DNA of 64,000 nucleotides from Clostridiales bacterium CHKCI006 (lineage in GTDB: Bacteria; Bacillota_I; Bacilli_A; Erysipelotrichales; Coprobacillaceae). The first letter of the stretch is position 1, and each line of letters begins with the position of its first letter. Positions 32,614 to 41,403 of the stretch are shown here, piece by piece. Under the pieces are notes generated by a model. The model saw only the letters and a program-made list of their open reading frames with translations, made no database searches and was not told the origin of the DNA. Position numbers and translations under genes: made by a program. Where the stretch lies: positions 124,001-188,000 of the forward strand of contig FCNA01000129.1 of the NCBI GenBank assembly GCA_900018345.1, written 5' to 3'.

Positions 32614-34941
32614 ATGATAAATCCAGAACAACACTACAATGGCCTCTCACAGACTGAGGTCAAGGCCTTAAAAGAAAAAGGACTGACCAATCATTTGGAC
32701 GATCCTAATGAAGATACGATCTTGCGTATCATCGTAAAAAATACATGTACATTTTTCAACTTGATCATCTTTATTCTGGCTTTACTGGTATTGAGTTCCG
32801 GTCAGTTAAAAAACCTGATGTTTGTTGGTGTCGCTTTGTGTAATCTAGCCATCGGGATTTTTCAGGAGATCAAAGCGAAGCTCACGCTGGACCATCTCGC
32901 ACTCATTTCAGAAAGCAAGGTACAGGTGATTCGTGATGGAAAAATCGAGCCCATCAGTCACCGCGATATTGTTTTAGGGGATTATGTCTGCCTGAAATCA
33001 GGCAACCAGATCGTTGCTGACAGCACCGTCGTGGAAGGATATCTGGAGGTCAATGAATCCCATTTGACCGGGGAGGCCGACATCATTGAAAAAAAACCAG
33101 GTGATCCCCTTTATTCAGGCAGTTACGTGATTTCCGGCACCGCCGTGACAACCGTCATTCATGTCGGTAAGGACAATATCTCCAGTAAGATCATGCTGGC
33201 TGCCAAAACCCGTCATAAACAGAAGTCCATGTTAGAAGATTCTATCAATCATATTTTAAAAACAGTCAGTATGCTATTAGTTCCTTTAGGCGTACTCCTT
33301 TTTATCACTCAGTACTTCTTTCAGGATCTCAGCTACAGCGATGCGATCATCGGTACGGTTGCCAGTGTATCCGGTATGATCCCTGAAGGGCTGGTCCTGC
33401 TGACAAGTATTGCTTTAGCGATCGGTGCCATCAATCTGGCAAGGCAGAACACCTTGATTCATGATCTATTCTGCATTGAGACCCTTGCCCATGTCGATGT
33501 CCTCTGTCTGGATAAGACCGGGACATTGACAGAAGGTCGAATGAGTGTTGATAAGGTCATTCCCATTGATGAAACGGTCAATGCCGAAACATTAATGCCC
33601 GGTATCCTTGGCGCACTCAAAGATGATAATGCCACCAACCTGGCCTTAAAAGAACATTTTGGGGTCAATCCCATTCCTTTCGAAAAAGCTATTCCCTTCT
33701 CTTCGGAGCGTAAATACAGTGCGGTCATCTTTGCTACACAAAGCTATTATCTGGGTGCTCCTGAAAGACTGTTCAGCCAACGTTTGGCGGCCTTTGAGGA
33801 ACATATCAGCCGTTATACAAGGGATGGTAAGCGTGTCCTGATGCTGGCAAGCTCTGCAAAGAAAAGTGAACAGCTGCCAGATGATCTCAAACCACTGGCC
33901 CTCATCATCATCAGTGATGTGATTCGTGAAAATGCCAGTGAGACCTTAACTTACTTTGAAGAACAGGGCGTCGATCTGCGCATCATCTCAGGTGATCATC
34001 CACAAACCGTCTCTCTGATTGCAAAAAAAGCTGGCTTAGCTGATTATGCCAATTATGTCGATGCCAGTACCCTGACCACTCCTGAAGCCATAGAACAGGC
34101 CGTCCAGCAATACACGATCTTTGGCCGTGTGACACCACTGCAAAAGCGCGAAATCATCCAGGCATTGCAGAAACAGGGACATACAGTAGGTATGACCGGG
34201 GACGGAGTCAACGATGTCATGGCCCTGAAGGCAGCGGACTGCTCGATTGCCATGGCCGAAGGAAGCGATGCCGCTAAAGAAATCAGTAATATCGTCTTAC
34301 TGGATTCAAACTTTGCCCACCTTCCCCATGTTCTTTCTGAAGGACGCAAGGTCATTCATCATATTCAGAATGCAGCTTCGCTCTTTCTGGTCAAGACCAT
34401 TTTCTCGATCATCCTCAGCTTTATGACGCTGGTGGTTGGTGTCGCCTATCCTTTTGTTCCTATTCAGCTCACTTTCGTCAGCACTTTAGCTGTCGGGATC
34501 CCTTCCTTCTTCTTAACTTTGGAACGGGATTACACGCTAGTCAAAGGAGACTTCTATACTAATGTCCTGGCTAAGGCTTTGCCAGGGGCACTCGCTGTCT
34601 TCTGTGAGATCACTTTCGTGACCCTCTTTACCCATTATTTTGGTTACAGCCAGGAAGTTCGCTCAACGATGTGCGTCCTTCTGACAGCCTTATGCACGAT
34701 GCTTGTCCAAAAGGAAATTTATCCACTCGTCAGTCATTATCGCCGTTTCATCTTTACCACTTTGAGCATCGCCATCATTGTGGGATTCCTTCTATTCCAT
34801 GAATTTTTCGAGATGGTGCAGCTGGATTGGCGCTGTACCCTCTACCTAACGATCCTGGCTGGGCTGGCGTTTGTGCTTATCCGTATCATGCGCTATTTTT
34901 CCAACCGCTATCTCTATCGTCACCAGACTCAACATACCTAA
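32614..34941 (+). CDS. CtpE-like cation-transporting P-type ATPase
   Basis: This is a 775-residue P-type ATPase that moves a cation across the membrane at the cost of ATP. It shows the actuator-domain motif HLTGEAD, phosphorylation site LDKTGTLTEG, and the hinge GMTGDGVNDVMALKAADCSIAM. The fourth membrane segment reads SGMIPEGLVLLTSIALAIG, in which MIPEGL is characteristic of the CtpE/MgtA-related group; mycobacterial CtpE is reported to transport calcium. It lacks N-terminal metal-binding domains and the CPC motif, so it is not a copper or cadmium pump. The start follows AAGGAGG. The substrate here is inferred from the group only. Confidence 0.88.
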   Translation: MINPEQHYNGLSQTEVKALKEKGLTNHLDDPNEDTILRIIVKNTCTFFNLIIFILALLVLSSGQLKNLMFVGVALCNLAIGIFQEIKAKLTLDHLALISESKVQVIRDGKIEPISHRDIVLGDYVCLKSGNQIVADSTVVEGYLEVNESHLTGEADIIEKKPGDPLYSGSYVISGTAVTTVIHVGKDNISSKIMLAAKTRHKQKSMLEDSINHILKTVSMLLVPLGVLLFITQYFFQDLSYSDAIIGTVASVSGMIPEGLVLLTSIALAIGAINLARQNTLIHDLFCIETLAHVDVLCLDKTGTLTEGRMSVDKVIPIDETVNAETLMPGILGALKDDNATNLALKEHFGVNPIPFEKAIPFSSERKYSAVIFATQSYYLGAPERLFSQRLAAFEEHISRYTRDGKRVLMLASSAKKSEQLPDDLKPLALIIISDVIRENASETLTYFEEQGVDLRIISGDHPQTVSLIAKKAGLADYANYVDASTLTTPEAIEQAVQQYTIFGRVTPLQKREIIQALQKQGHTVGMTGDGVNDVMALKAADCSIAMAEGSDAAKEISNIVLLDSNFAHLPHVLSEGRKVIHHIQNAASLFLVKTIFSIILSFMTLVVGVAYPFVPIQLTFVSTLAVGIPSFFLTLERDYTLVKGDFYTNVLAKALPGALAVFCEITFVTLFTHYFGYSQEVRSTMCVLLTALCTMLVQKEIYPLVSHYRRFIFTTLSIAIIVGFLLFHEFFEMVQLDWRCTLYLTILAGLAFVLIRIMRYFSNRYLYRHQTQHT

Positions 34942-34944
34942 TTC

Positions 34945-35796
34945 CTACTGATCCTGTCTTACCAGGGTATAGCCTCGTCCATTGACCTCATCGACCGCTG
35001 CCACAACTAGAAAAGCTTCAGGATCCAAAGCTTTGATTCTTTCTTTGAGCGGATTGAGCTTTCTTGGCGGGATGATGGTCATCAACACTTTCGTTGGATT
35101 GTCGCTATACCCTTTTTCACTGTATAAGGCCGTTACCCCAGCATCCATGTCCTGCAGGATCATCTTTTTGATGGCTTCATGCGCATCACTGATGATGGTC
35201 AGCTGAACCACTTTTGTCCCTTTGGTCAATGTCTTATTCAGCATAAACGAGGTAACAAAAACCATGACAATACTATAGATGATCGTTGTTGTCGCACTAA
35301 ATGTTGCCTGCAGGCAAAGAATGGAGAAATCAAACACATTGACCATTAAGTAAACCGGGATCGCATAATAACGATTTAAGATGATGGCAATGATGTCCAT
35401 GCCCCCGGAGGAAGCCCCACAACGAATCATCAAGCCACTGCCTACACCTATAAAGCAGCCTGCCAGAATGACCGCAAGCAACAGATCATCACAATAATGA
35501 TGAAAGATCGCCTGCGTATTGAAAAACTCCAGCAGCACAGGAAAAGCAAAGGTTGAGATCAGTGTTGAGAAGGCAAAGCGTTTGCCTAAAAAGATCCAGC
35601 CCATCAGGAAAAGGGCAATATTCAAGATTGCCACCAACAGAGAAATATTGATTCCTGTAAAATAGTGAACGGCAATGCCGATTCCCGTGACGCCCCCTGA
35701 GATCAGGTCATTTTCTAAAACAAGTGTACTGATTCCAAAAGCAACGAGGGCATTCCCCAGTAAAATACCACCAATTTTTAAGATTTTTTCTTTCAT
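34945..35796 (-). CDS. YitT-family membrane protein
   Basis: This 283-residue protein has about five to six membrane segments, with GNALVAFGISTLVLENDLISGGVTGIGI and IRCGASSGGMDIIA (DUF161/YitT signatures), then a C-terminal soluble DUF2179 domain (KVLMTIIPPRKLNPLKERIKALDPEAF). The family is widespread in Firmicutes, but its transported solute is unknown. The start ATG 35796 follows GAGGTGAG; the 18-codon upstream extension is unsupported. It is divergent from the Crp/Fnr regulator and shares a palindrome with it, which suggests control by that regulator. Confidence 0.9.
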   Translation of the reverse strand: MKEKILKIGGILLGNALVAFGISTLVLENDLISGGVTGIGIAVHYFTGINISLLVAILNIALFLMGWIFLGKRFAFSTLISTFAFPVLLEFFNTQAIFHHYCDDLLLAVILAGCFIGVGSGLMIRCGASSGGMDIIAIILNRYYAIPVYLMVNVFDFSILCLQATFSATTTIIYSIVMVFVTSFMLNKTLTKGTKVVQLTIISDAHEAIKKMILQDMDAGVTALYSEKGYSDNPTKVLMTIIPPRKLNPLKERIKALDPEAFLVVAAVDEVNGRGYTLVRQDQ

Positions 35797-35842
35797 CTTG
35801 CTCACCTCAGTAGCTAAGATATCACATTTTTCCCCCAAAGAA

Positions 35843-35858
35843 TGTAACATAGATTACA
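35843..35858. promoter_or_regulatory. Crp/Fnr-type palindrome TGTAA-N6-TTACA
   Basis: TGTAACATAGATTACA lies between the divergent yitT-type and crp/fnr-type genes. The arms and six-base spacing match the geometry of Crp/Fnr family sites. On the plus strand a possible -10 (TACAAT, 35855-35860) overlaps it, which would suit autorepression. Confidence 0.65.
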
Positions 35859-35882
35859 ATGATGTAAAAAGAGGCGATTTTC

Positions 35883-36494
35883 ATGGAAATTTCAGAGAAC
35901 CTGTTTCACTACTTCACTTCTACAGGTACCAAGATGCACTATCAACCTGGGGAGATCATCTATATGCAGGAAGAAAACAGTCATCAGTTATACCTCATCT
36001 TGGCAGGTCGGGTGCGCATCTTCCTCGTCTCCAAAGATGGCCACGAGATCACATTTGATATCTTGGGCAAAGGCCGCATCTTTGGAGAATCTTCTTTCCT
36101 GCAAAATACCAATCGGCCTGTCTGTGTCAGCGCCATTGAAAAGACCCAACTGGTCTGCTGTCAGCTTGAAACGCTCTACCCTCTGATTTTAGAGTCTAAG
36201 GAACTGACGTTAACGATCATGCAGCTGCTCTCTTCCACTAACGACTATTTAACAAATCTGATCAAAAAAGCCTATTTTTATGATCGTCATGAAAAGATCG
36301 CTGCCTTCCTTTTGGAACAAAAGCAGCCCGTTATTCCCTTTACCCATGAAGAAATTGCGCTGCTAACCGGCCTGAGCCGGGTCACGGTAACAAAGATCAT
36401 GAATGATTTTGCGAACAGGGGCTTGCTTAAACAAGCTTATCGCAAGATCGTGATTATTGATCGTAAAGGACTAGCTGCGTGCATCGATCAATAA
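35883..36494 (+). CDS. Crp/Fnr-family transcriptional regulator
   Basis: This is a 203-residue regulator with an N-terminal cyclic-nucleotide-binding-like beta-roll (residues ~15-120, containing YLILAGRVRIFLVSKDGHE and GRIFGESSFL) and a C-terminal winged helix with HEEIALLTGLSRVTVTKIMNDF. No Fnr-type N-terminal cysteine cluster is visible, so it probably does not bind an iron-sulphur cluster there. It could sense a small molecule or redox state. The start follows AGAGG. The Crp-type palindrome at 35843-35858, 25 bases before the start codon, suggests autoregulation and control of the divergent yitT-type gene. Confidence 0.92.
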   Translation: MEISENLFHYFTSTGTKMHYQPGEIIYMQEENSHQLYLILAGRVRIFLVSKDGHEITFDILGKGRIFGESSFLQNTNRPVCVSAIEKTQLVCCQLETLYPLILESKELTLTIMQLLSSTNDYLTNLIKKAYFYDRHEKIAAFLLEQKQPVIPFTHEEIALLTGLSRVTVTKIMNDFANRGLLKQAYRKIVIIDRKGLAACIDQ

Positions 36495-36517
36495 AAAAAG
36501 CGCCTACGCGCTTTTTT
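36493..36517. terminator. Bidirectional terminator between the Crp/Fnr gene and csoR
   Basis: AAAAAGCGC and GCGCTTTTTT arms around a four-base loop, with A and T flanks that work in both directions. Confidence 0.88.
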
Positions 36518-36773
36518 ACATTCGATCTAAAATTTTGACGAGCTCATCCATTTTTTCAGAAAGCTCTTCAGTGTCCGCTGCGTTTTTCACACAGTGCATC
36601 AGATGTTCCTGCAAGACAAGCTTATTGGCCTTACGGATGATGGCCTCCACACTGAGCAGCTGATTCGAAATATCTACACAATAACGATCCTCATCCATCA
36701 TCTTCAAGATACCGTCAATCTGACCCTGTGCCGTTCTCAGCAAGCGGCGCATTTTTTTTACATCTGCCTGCAT
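36516..36773 (-). CDS. csoR: CsoR-family copper-sensing repressor
   Basis: This is an 85-residue all-helical repressor that leaves DNA when it binds Cu(I). The copper ligands of CsoR are present: Cys in YCVDISNQ, His in QEHLMHC and Cys in the same segment, giving the C-H-C set that separates copper sensors from FrmR or RcnR types. I chose the ATG at 36773, after AAAGGAAT, one base past the copA stop; the longer frame lies in the copA coding end. It is the second gene of the copA-csoR operon and likely controls the operator at 39333-39346, which makes a feedback loop. Confidence 0.93.
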   Translation of the reverse strand: MQADVKKMRRLLRTAQGQIDGILKMMDEDRYCVDISNQLLSVEAIIRKANKLVLQEHLMHCVKNAADTEELSEKMDELVKILDRM

Positions 36774-36774
36774 C

Positions 36775-36981
36775 TTAGGCAATTCCTTTACATTCGTAAC
36801 CGGCATCATGAATCGCTTGTGCGAATGTTTCATCAGCAACAGGTGTATCCATTGTCACGACTGCCTGTTTTTTTTCTAAGCTGACCTCAGCCTGTACGCC
36901 TGGGATCTTTTCTAAAGCATTCTTGACATGCGCCACACAATGCTGACACATCATGCCTTCTACTTGAATGGTTTTCTGCAT
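36775..36981 (-). CDS. Possible CopZ-like chaperone from an internal start in copA
   Basis: Inside copA, in frame, ATG 36981 begins a 68-residue polypeptide containing a complete HMA domain (KTIQVEGMMCQHCVAHVKNA). It is preceded by AGGAGG (36990-36995) at an eight-base distance, as good a ribosome site as any in the window. The purine-rich run that makes this site also encodes the acidic linker of CopA. If used, it would give a free Cu(I) chaperone of normal CopZ size from the same gene. The alternative is that the site is a by-product of the Glu-rich linker. Not verified experimentally. Confidence 0.45.
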   Translation of the reverse strand: MQKTIQVEGMMCQHCVAHVKNALEKIPGVQAEVSLEKKQAVVTMDTPVADETFAQAIHDAGYECKGIA

Positions 36982-39315
36982 TTTCTTTTCCTCCTCTTCG
37001 ACTTCCTTCTGATTCAATTCTAGCGTCTCTTCATGAACAGAAGATGACGTATGTGCTAAACTCGGCTTAAAGAAACGTAAACGCAATGCATTGGATACAA
37101 CACAGAAAGAGGATAGGCTCATCGCGGCAGCTCCAAACATTGGCGTCAGACGCCAGCCATTTAAATAATAGAACACACCGGCAGCTAGCGGAATACCAAT
37201 GATGTTATAAATAAAGGCCCAAAACAGATTTTCCTTGATATTGACAATGACCTTTCGACTCAGCTCAATGGCTGAAACCACATCGCGCAGATCATTGCGG
37301 ATCAGAATGATATCCGCGGAATCGATGGCAATATCGCTGCCGGCTCCAATGGCCACACCTACTGAAGCTGAGGTCAGTGCCGGCGCATCGTTGATACCAT
37401 CCCCGACCATCATGACCCGATGGCCTTCTTTTACCAATGAAGAAACAACTTGTTCCTTATCCTGAGGCAGCACCTCAGCAACGACCTTATCCAAACCTAA
37501 TTTCTTTTGCAGGGCCATTGCATTTTTCTGATGATCGCCCGTCAGCATCATCAGATGAATACCCATTTCTTTTAAGCGTGCAATCGCCTCCAGGCTGGAC
37601 GCTTTAATTTCATCAGCAATACCGATATACCCTTTGATTTCTCCGTCAATCGCAACGATCAATGGTGTTAAGGCCTCATCAGCCATGGCATCAACATGGT
37701 TGCGTGCATCCTTTAACGCGATATGCAGATGTTTCATCAGACTCTCATTACCGATAGCTACCTGATGGCCGGAAACCTCACCATATAACCCTTTACCAAT
37801 GAGATTTTCCGCATACCTCACTGGCTCCAGGGTCAATCCCTTTGCCCTGCGCAATACGGCTTTCGCTAAAGGATGATCCGAAATGGTCTCCAGTGATGCA
37901 GCCAAACGCAATAATTCCTGATGATCCATTTCACTTTCGATACGAATGACATTCGGACGTCCATAAGTAATGGTTCCGGTCTTATCAAAGATGATCGTAT
38001 CGACTTCATGCGCAATTTCCAGGCTCTCGGCCGATTTGATCAAGATCCCATTTTCTGCCCCTTTACCTGTTCCCACCATGATGGCTGTCGGTGTCGCTAA
38101 GCCTAATGCACACGGACAGGAGATGACTAAGACTGAAATTCCCATCGAAAGGGCAAAACTAAACTCCTGACCTAATAATAACCAGATGACAAAAGTCAGC
38201 AGGGCAATGGTCATGACCGCTGGCACAAAGACGGCGCTGACCTTATCCGCCAAACGGGAGATCGGTGCTTTTGAGGCACTGGCTTCCTCTACCAGATTAA
38301 TGATCTTCGAAAGCGTCGTATCTTCCCCGACATGCGTTGCTTCATAGACCATATGTCCATTATTGAGAAGCGTGGCACTCATCAGTTTGTCACCCGTCTT
38401 CTTTTTGACCGGAATGCTCTCGCCAGTCAATGCCGATTCATCGACATAGCCTTCTCCTTCCAGCACAATCCCATCCACCGGTATCCGTCCACCTGATCTG
38501 ACGATCACATGATCCCCTTTGCGAACTTCCTGTAAAGAGACTTCCATTTCCTCGCCATCACGCACGATGATCGCAGTATCCGGCGCTAGTTCCATCAGAC
38601 GGCTGATGGCATCAGAAGTTTTCCCTTTCGAACGCGACTCCAGATATTTACCTACAGAAATCAGCGTCACAATCATCGCCGCTGATTCAAAATAGAGATC
38701 CATCTGATAATGATGGGCCAATACCAGATCCCCATGACCGAGGCCATAACCAATCATATAAATGGCAAAGATACCATATAGATAAGAGGCGCCTGCACCT
38801 ACAGCAATGAGTGAATCCATATTGGCAGCGCGATGATAAAGTGCCTTAAACCCATTAATAAAGTAATGCTTTTGAATTAATAATATCACTGAGGCAATCA
38901 GAAATTGTGTAAAAGCAAAGGCAATCGCATTCTGTGTGCCTTCTAAGAACCATGGCAGTGGGAATCCGAACATATGTCCCATGGAAATGTACATCAATAT
39001 CAACAGTAAAATGATCGAAGCCCATAGACGCTGCTTGAGATGTTTCGCTTCCTCCTCAAGCTTTTCTGTCGGACGCGTTTTGGCTGGCGCAGCGGATGTC
39101 TCCGGATTGATCGGACAGGCACCGTAGCCACCGCTCTCAACAGCGCGAATGATATCCTGCTCACTCACTTTCTGTTCATCATATTCCACATTCATGGTAT
39201 TCAAGAGAAGATTGACATTGGCTTCAATGACCCCATCCAGTGCACGGACGCTTTTTTCCACGTGCGCCTGACAGGCACTACAAGTCATGCCTTCAATTTT
39301 CATTTTTTCTTTCAT
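36775..39315 (-). CDS. copA: Copper-exporting P1B ATPase with heavy-metal domains at both ends
   Basis: CopA exports Cu(I) from the cytoplasm. The 846-residue protein has an N-terminal heavy-metal-associated domain (MTCSAC, residues 1-70), the P1B-type membrane segments with the CPC copper site (ISCPCALG), TGES, DKTGTIT and GDGINDAPAL. Unusually, after the last membrane segment there is an acidic linker (EVEEEEKK) and a second metal domain (residues 779-846, MMCQHC), which looks like a complete CopZ copper chaperone. The ATG at 39315 follows AGGAGTG. Promoter and CsoR operator lie upstream. An internal ATG at 36981, with its own AGGAGG, could also yield the chaperone separately. Confidence 0.95.
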   Translation of the reverse strand: MKEKMKIEGMTCSACQAHVEKSVRALDGVIEANVNLLLNTMNVEYDEQKVSEQDIIRAVESGGYGACPINPETSAAPAKTRPTEKLEEEAKHLKQRLWASIILLLILMYISMGHMFGFPLPWFLEGTQNAIAFAFTQFLIASVILLIQKHYFINGFKALYHRAANMDSLIAVGAGASYLYGIFAIYMIGYGLGHGDLVLAHHYQMDLYFESAAMIVTLISVGKYLESRSKGKTSDAISRLMELAPDTAIIVRDGEEMEVSLQEVRKGDHVIVRSGGRIPVDGIVLEGEGYVDESALTGESIPVKKKTGDKLMSATLLNNGHMVYEATHVGEDTTLSKIINLVEEASASKAPISRLADKVSAVFVPAVMTIALLTFVIWLLLGQEFSFALSMGISVLVISCPCALGLATPTAIMVGTGKGAENGILIKSAESLEIAHEVDTIIFDKTGTITYGRPNVIRIESEMDHQELLRLAASLETISDHPLAKAVLRRAKGLTLEPVRYAENLIGKGLYGEVSGHQVAIGNESLMKHLHIALKDARNHVDAMADEALTPLIVAIDGEIKGYIGIADEIKASSLEAIARLKEMGIHLMMLTGDHQKNAMALQKKLGLDKVVAEVLPQDKEQVVSSLVKEGHRVMMVGDGINDAPALTSASVGVAIGAGSDIAIDSADIILIRNDLRDVVSAIELSRKVIVNIKENLFWAFIYNIIGIPLAAGVFYYLNGWRLTPMFGAAAMSLSSFCVVSNALRLRFFKPSLAHTSSSVHEETLELNQKEVEEEEKKMQKTIQVEGMMCQHCVAHVKNALEKIPGVQAEVSLEKKQAVVTMDTPVADETFAQAIHDAGYECKGIA

Positions 39316-39332
39316 CTTTTCACTCCTAACCC

Positions 39333-39346
39333 TACCCCCTAGGGTA
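39333..39346. promoter_or_regulatory. CsoR operator upstream of copA
   Basis: TACCCCCTAGGGTA (reverse complement TACCCTAGGGGGTA) is the G/C-box palindrome typical of CsoR sites in Firmicutes. It lies between the -10 box and the copA ribosome site, so CsoR would block transcription start until copper binds. Confidence 0.85.
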
Positions 39347-39353
39347 CAGTAAT

Positions 39354-39382
39354 ATCATAATTCAAATATACTGGATTGTCAA
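39354..39382 (-). promoter_or_regulatory. copA-csoR promoter
   Basis: Minus strand TTGACA (39377-39382), 17 bases, TATGAT (39354-39359): near-consensus, consistent with a strong promoter held down by CsoR. Confidence 0.85.
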
Positions 39383-39394
39383 TGGATATGCCTC

Positions 39395-39418
39395 AAAAAA
39401 AGATGGCCTAAGCCATCT
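39395..39418 (-). terminator. Intrinsic terminator of the ROK kinase gene
   Basis: On the minus strand AGATGGC and GCCATCT arms with a four-base loop are followed by six T. Confidence 0.88.
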
Positions 39419-40292
39419 TGGTTGATTGTAAAAAATGATACATTGCTCCTAACAGGTTGGCTTCATTTTTAAAAGCACAGCGGACGATCACAGGATCATG
39501 ATCATCTTCCTTATACTGACTGCGCAGCTGCATAAAGCATTCCTGTACTTTTTCAATCAGGATATCCTGGGCACTGATCCCCCCACCCAGGGCAATACAG
39601 TCCAGGTCAAGAACATAATCAATGTTGAAAAGAACCATCGCCAGGTTCCAGCAGTATTCTTCAAACAGCGGATAGACCCGAGGATCTTGTTGTTTCACAT
39701 ATTCAAAGATCTCTCTTCCGTCTTCATGATCTAATCCCAGCGCCTTGGCCATATCGCGCACCAACCAGACAGCTGAGTTCTTCCGGCCAAAAGTGACTGC
39801 TTTTTGCGTGCCCGGATCAAAATCACAAAGAATCGTACCGATTTCTCCCGCTTTACTGCGCAGACCTTTATAGAGCTTGCCATCAATAATGACAGCCCCA
39901 CCGATCCCGCTTCCCAGCACCGTAATCAAACTGGTAGGATAAGATTGCACAGCGCCTTTCCACAATTCTGCCAAGGCAGCGCATTTTGCGTCGTTCTCTA
40001 CACTGACCGGTACACCTAGTCGCGCCTCCAGATCTTTTTTGATATTGACACCATTCAAGCAGGGAATCAAGGTGACAACACGGATCAGGCCGCTCTGACT
40101 GTCAATGACACCCGGACTGCTGATGGCTATTCCCTGAAGCGTATGTTGAGCAGCTATCGGAAGTAAGGACGCATAAAAAGCTTCCAGGTCATCCGTTATC
40201 GTGGCAATCTGTCCCTGGTTAAGCATGGTCCCATCTTTCTCCATCCAGGCATATTTCACAAATGTACCACCAATATCTAATGCAAGATACAT
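39408..40292 (-). CDS. ROK-family sugar kinase
   Basis: This is a 294-residue sugar kinase of the ROK family. It has the phosphate-binding LALDIGGTFVKYA, the sugar-binding GVIDSQSG and VENDAKCAALAE, and the second glycine loop TVLGSGIGGAVI. The zinc-binding CxCGxxGC motif found in many ROK glucokinases is absent, and AGEIGTILCDFD replaces the usual GExGH; this is reminiscent of the shorter beta-glucoside kinase group. The start ATG 40292 follows AAGGAGGAA. It lies 51 bases downstream of the ymxH-type gene and may be read through from the sporulation genes or have its own promoter. Substrate unknown. Confidence 0.85.
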   Translation of the reverse strand: MYLALDIGGTFVKYAWMEKDGTMLNQGQIATITDDLEAFYASLLPIAAQHTLQGIAISSPGVIDSQSGLIRVVTLIPCLNGVNIKKDLEARLGVPVSVENDAKCAALAELWKGAVQSYPTSLITVLGSGIGGAVIIDGKLYKGLRSKAGEIGTILCDFDPGTQKAVTFGRKNSAVWLVRDMAKALGLDHEDGREIFEYVKQQDPRVYPLFEEYCWNLAMVLFNIDYVLDLDCIALGGGISAQDILIEKVQECFMQLRSQYKEDDHDPVIVRCAFKNEANLLGAMYHFLQSTKMA

Positions 40293-40343
40293 AAAACGAT
40301 TCCTCCTTTCCTTAAGTATAACAGAAAGCAGGGAATCTTTCAC

Positions 40344-40577
40344 TTAGATATTGACTAAAATCACATCTTCACCAATGCTCACTACCTGACTCATCGACAA
40401 AACCATTTCCTGATTGCCATGAAAGAATTTAATATAATCCATCAAAGAAGACCGACAGATGACTAAACAAGTGATACATAAACAGGCATCATCCATCTCA
40501 ACATCATTCACATAGCCAAGCTTCGATCCGTCATTGACATTAATGACATCTTTGCATTGTAAACTGCTAAAGCGCAT
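40344..40577 (-). CDS. YlmC/YmxH-family sporulation-associated PRC-barrel protein
   Basis: This is a 77-residue protein with the YlmC/YmxH pattern (MRFSSLQCKDVINVNDGSKLGYVNDVEMD, then IKFFHGNQE and IGEDVILVNI), a small PRC-barrel-like fold. Members often sit just after sigG, as here (33 bases), and are thought to be expressed in sporulation, though the molecular role is unknown. ATG 40577 follows AGGGGTGAT. Confidence 0.88.
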   Translation of the reverse strand: MRFSSLQCKDVINVNDGSKLGYVNDVEMDDACLCITCLVICRSSLMDYIKFFHGNQEMVLSMSQVVSIGEDVILVNI

Positions 40578-40610
40578 GTGACATCACCCCTACATTTATA
40601 TGTCCAGGAT

Positions 40611-41387
40611 TCATAAAAAATGTCTTAAATGTGCTAAAGCAGCCTTTTCCAATCGCGAAACCTGGGCTTGCGAGATATAGAGTTCTTCAGCCAGTTCAAG
40701 CTGTGTCCTGCCTTCATAATAGCGCTGTAAGACTAGATATCGCTCCCTTGGTTCCAGCTTTTCCAGTGCTGCCTGAAGGGCGATATGATCCTGCATATGG
40801 CCCGGATCGGCCATTTGATCGGCTATCTGATCAGCCAGTGTCAGTTGGTCGCCGTCTTTACCATTAACGGGATCAGACAGACTGGCTAATCCCTGCTGGC
40901 TGTTCAGTGCTTCCTCCAGATCAGTTAGAGGAACCTGCAAGGCTTCTGCCAGATAAGCATGATCCGGTTCCTTTTGATACTGACTAACATAGGCTTCCTT
41001 CAATTTTCCTGCATGATATGCCAGATCACGCAGATAACGGGAAACCTTCAATAAAGAGATCTCACGTAAATAGCGTTTCATTTCACCCAGGATTAGCGGA
41101 ACGGCATACGTTGAAAACTGAACCTGCAGATCGACATTAAAGTTATCGATGGCCTTTACCAGACCAACACAGCCCACCTGAAACAGATCATCCATATTTT
41201 CCTTTCTTTGACTGAAACGCTGCACTAAAGAAAGGACCAGCTTCAAATTTCCCATGACCATCTTTTCTTTCAGTTCATCGTTGGGAGCACGATGATAAGC
41301 CTGTAGCAATTCTGTCATTTCGGCACTGGAGAGCACCTGCAAGCGCGATGTCTGGATGCGGCAAATGTCAACTTTATATTTTGACAT
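40611..41387 (-). CDS. sigG: Late forespore sigma factor SigG
   Basis: SigG directs late forespore gene expression. The 258-residue sequence begins KVDICRIQTSRLQVLS, matching the SigG-specific N-terminus. Region 2 follows (GNLKLVLSLVQRF, DDLFQVGCVGLVKAIDNF, FSTYAVPLILGEMKRYLR) and region 4 ends with ISQAQVSRLEKAALAHLRHFL. It is encoded 63 bases after sigE, with its own sigma-F-like promoter at 41404-41433, as expected from the Bacillus pattern. Start ATG 41387 follows GATGAGGTG. Confidence 0.95.
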   Translation of the reverse strand: MSKYKVDICRIQTSRLQVLSSAEMTELLQAYHRAPNDELKEKMVMGNLKLVLSLVQRFSQRKENMDDLFQVGCVGLVKAIDNFNVDLQVQFSTYAVPLILGEMKRYLREISLLKVSRYLRDLAYHAGKLKEAYVSQYQKEPDHAYLAEALQVPLTDLEEALNSQQGLASLSDPVNGKDGDQLTLADQIADQMADPGHMQDHIALQAALEKLEPRERYLVLQRYYEGRTQLELAEELYISQAQVSRLEKAALAHLRHFL

Positions 41388-41403
41388 ATTTTCACCTCAT
41401 CCA

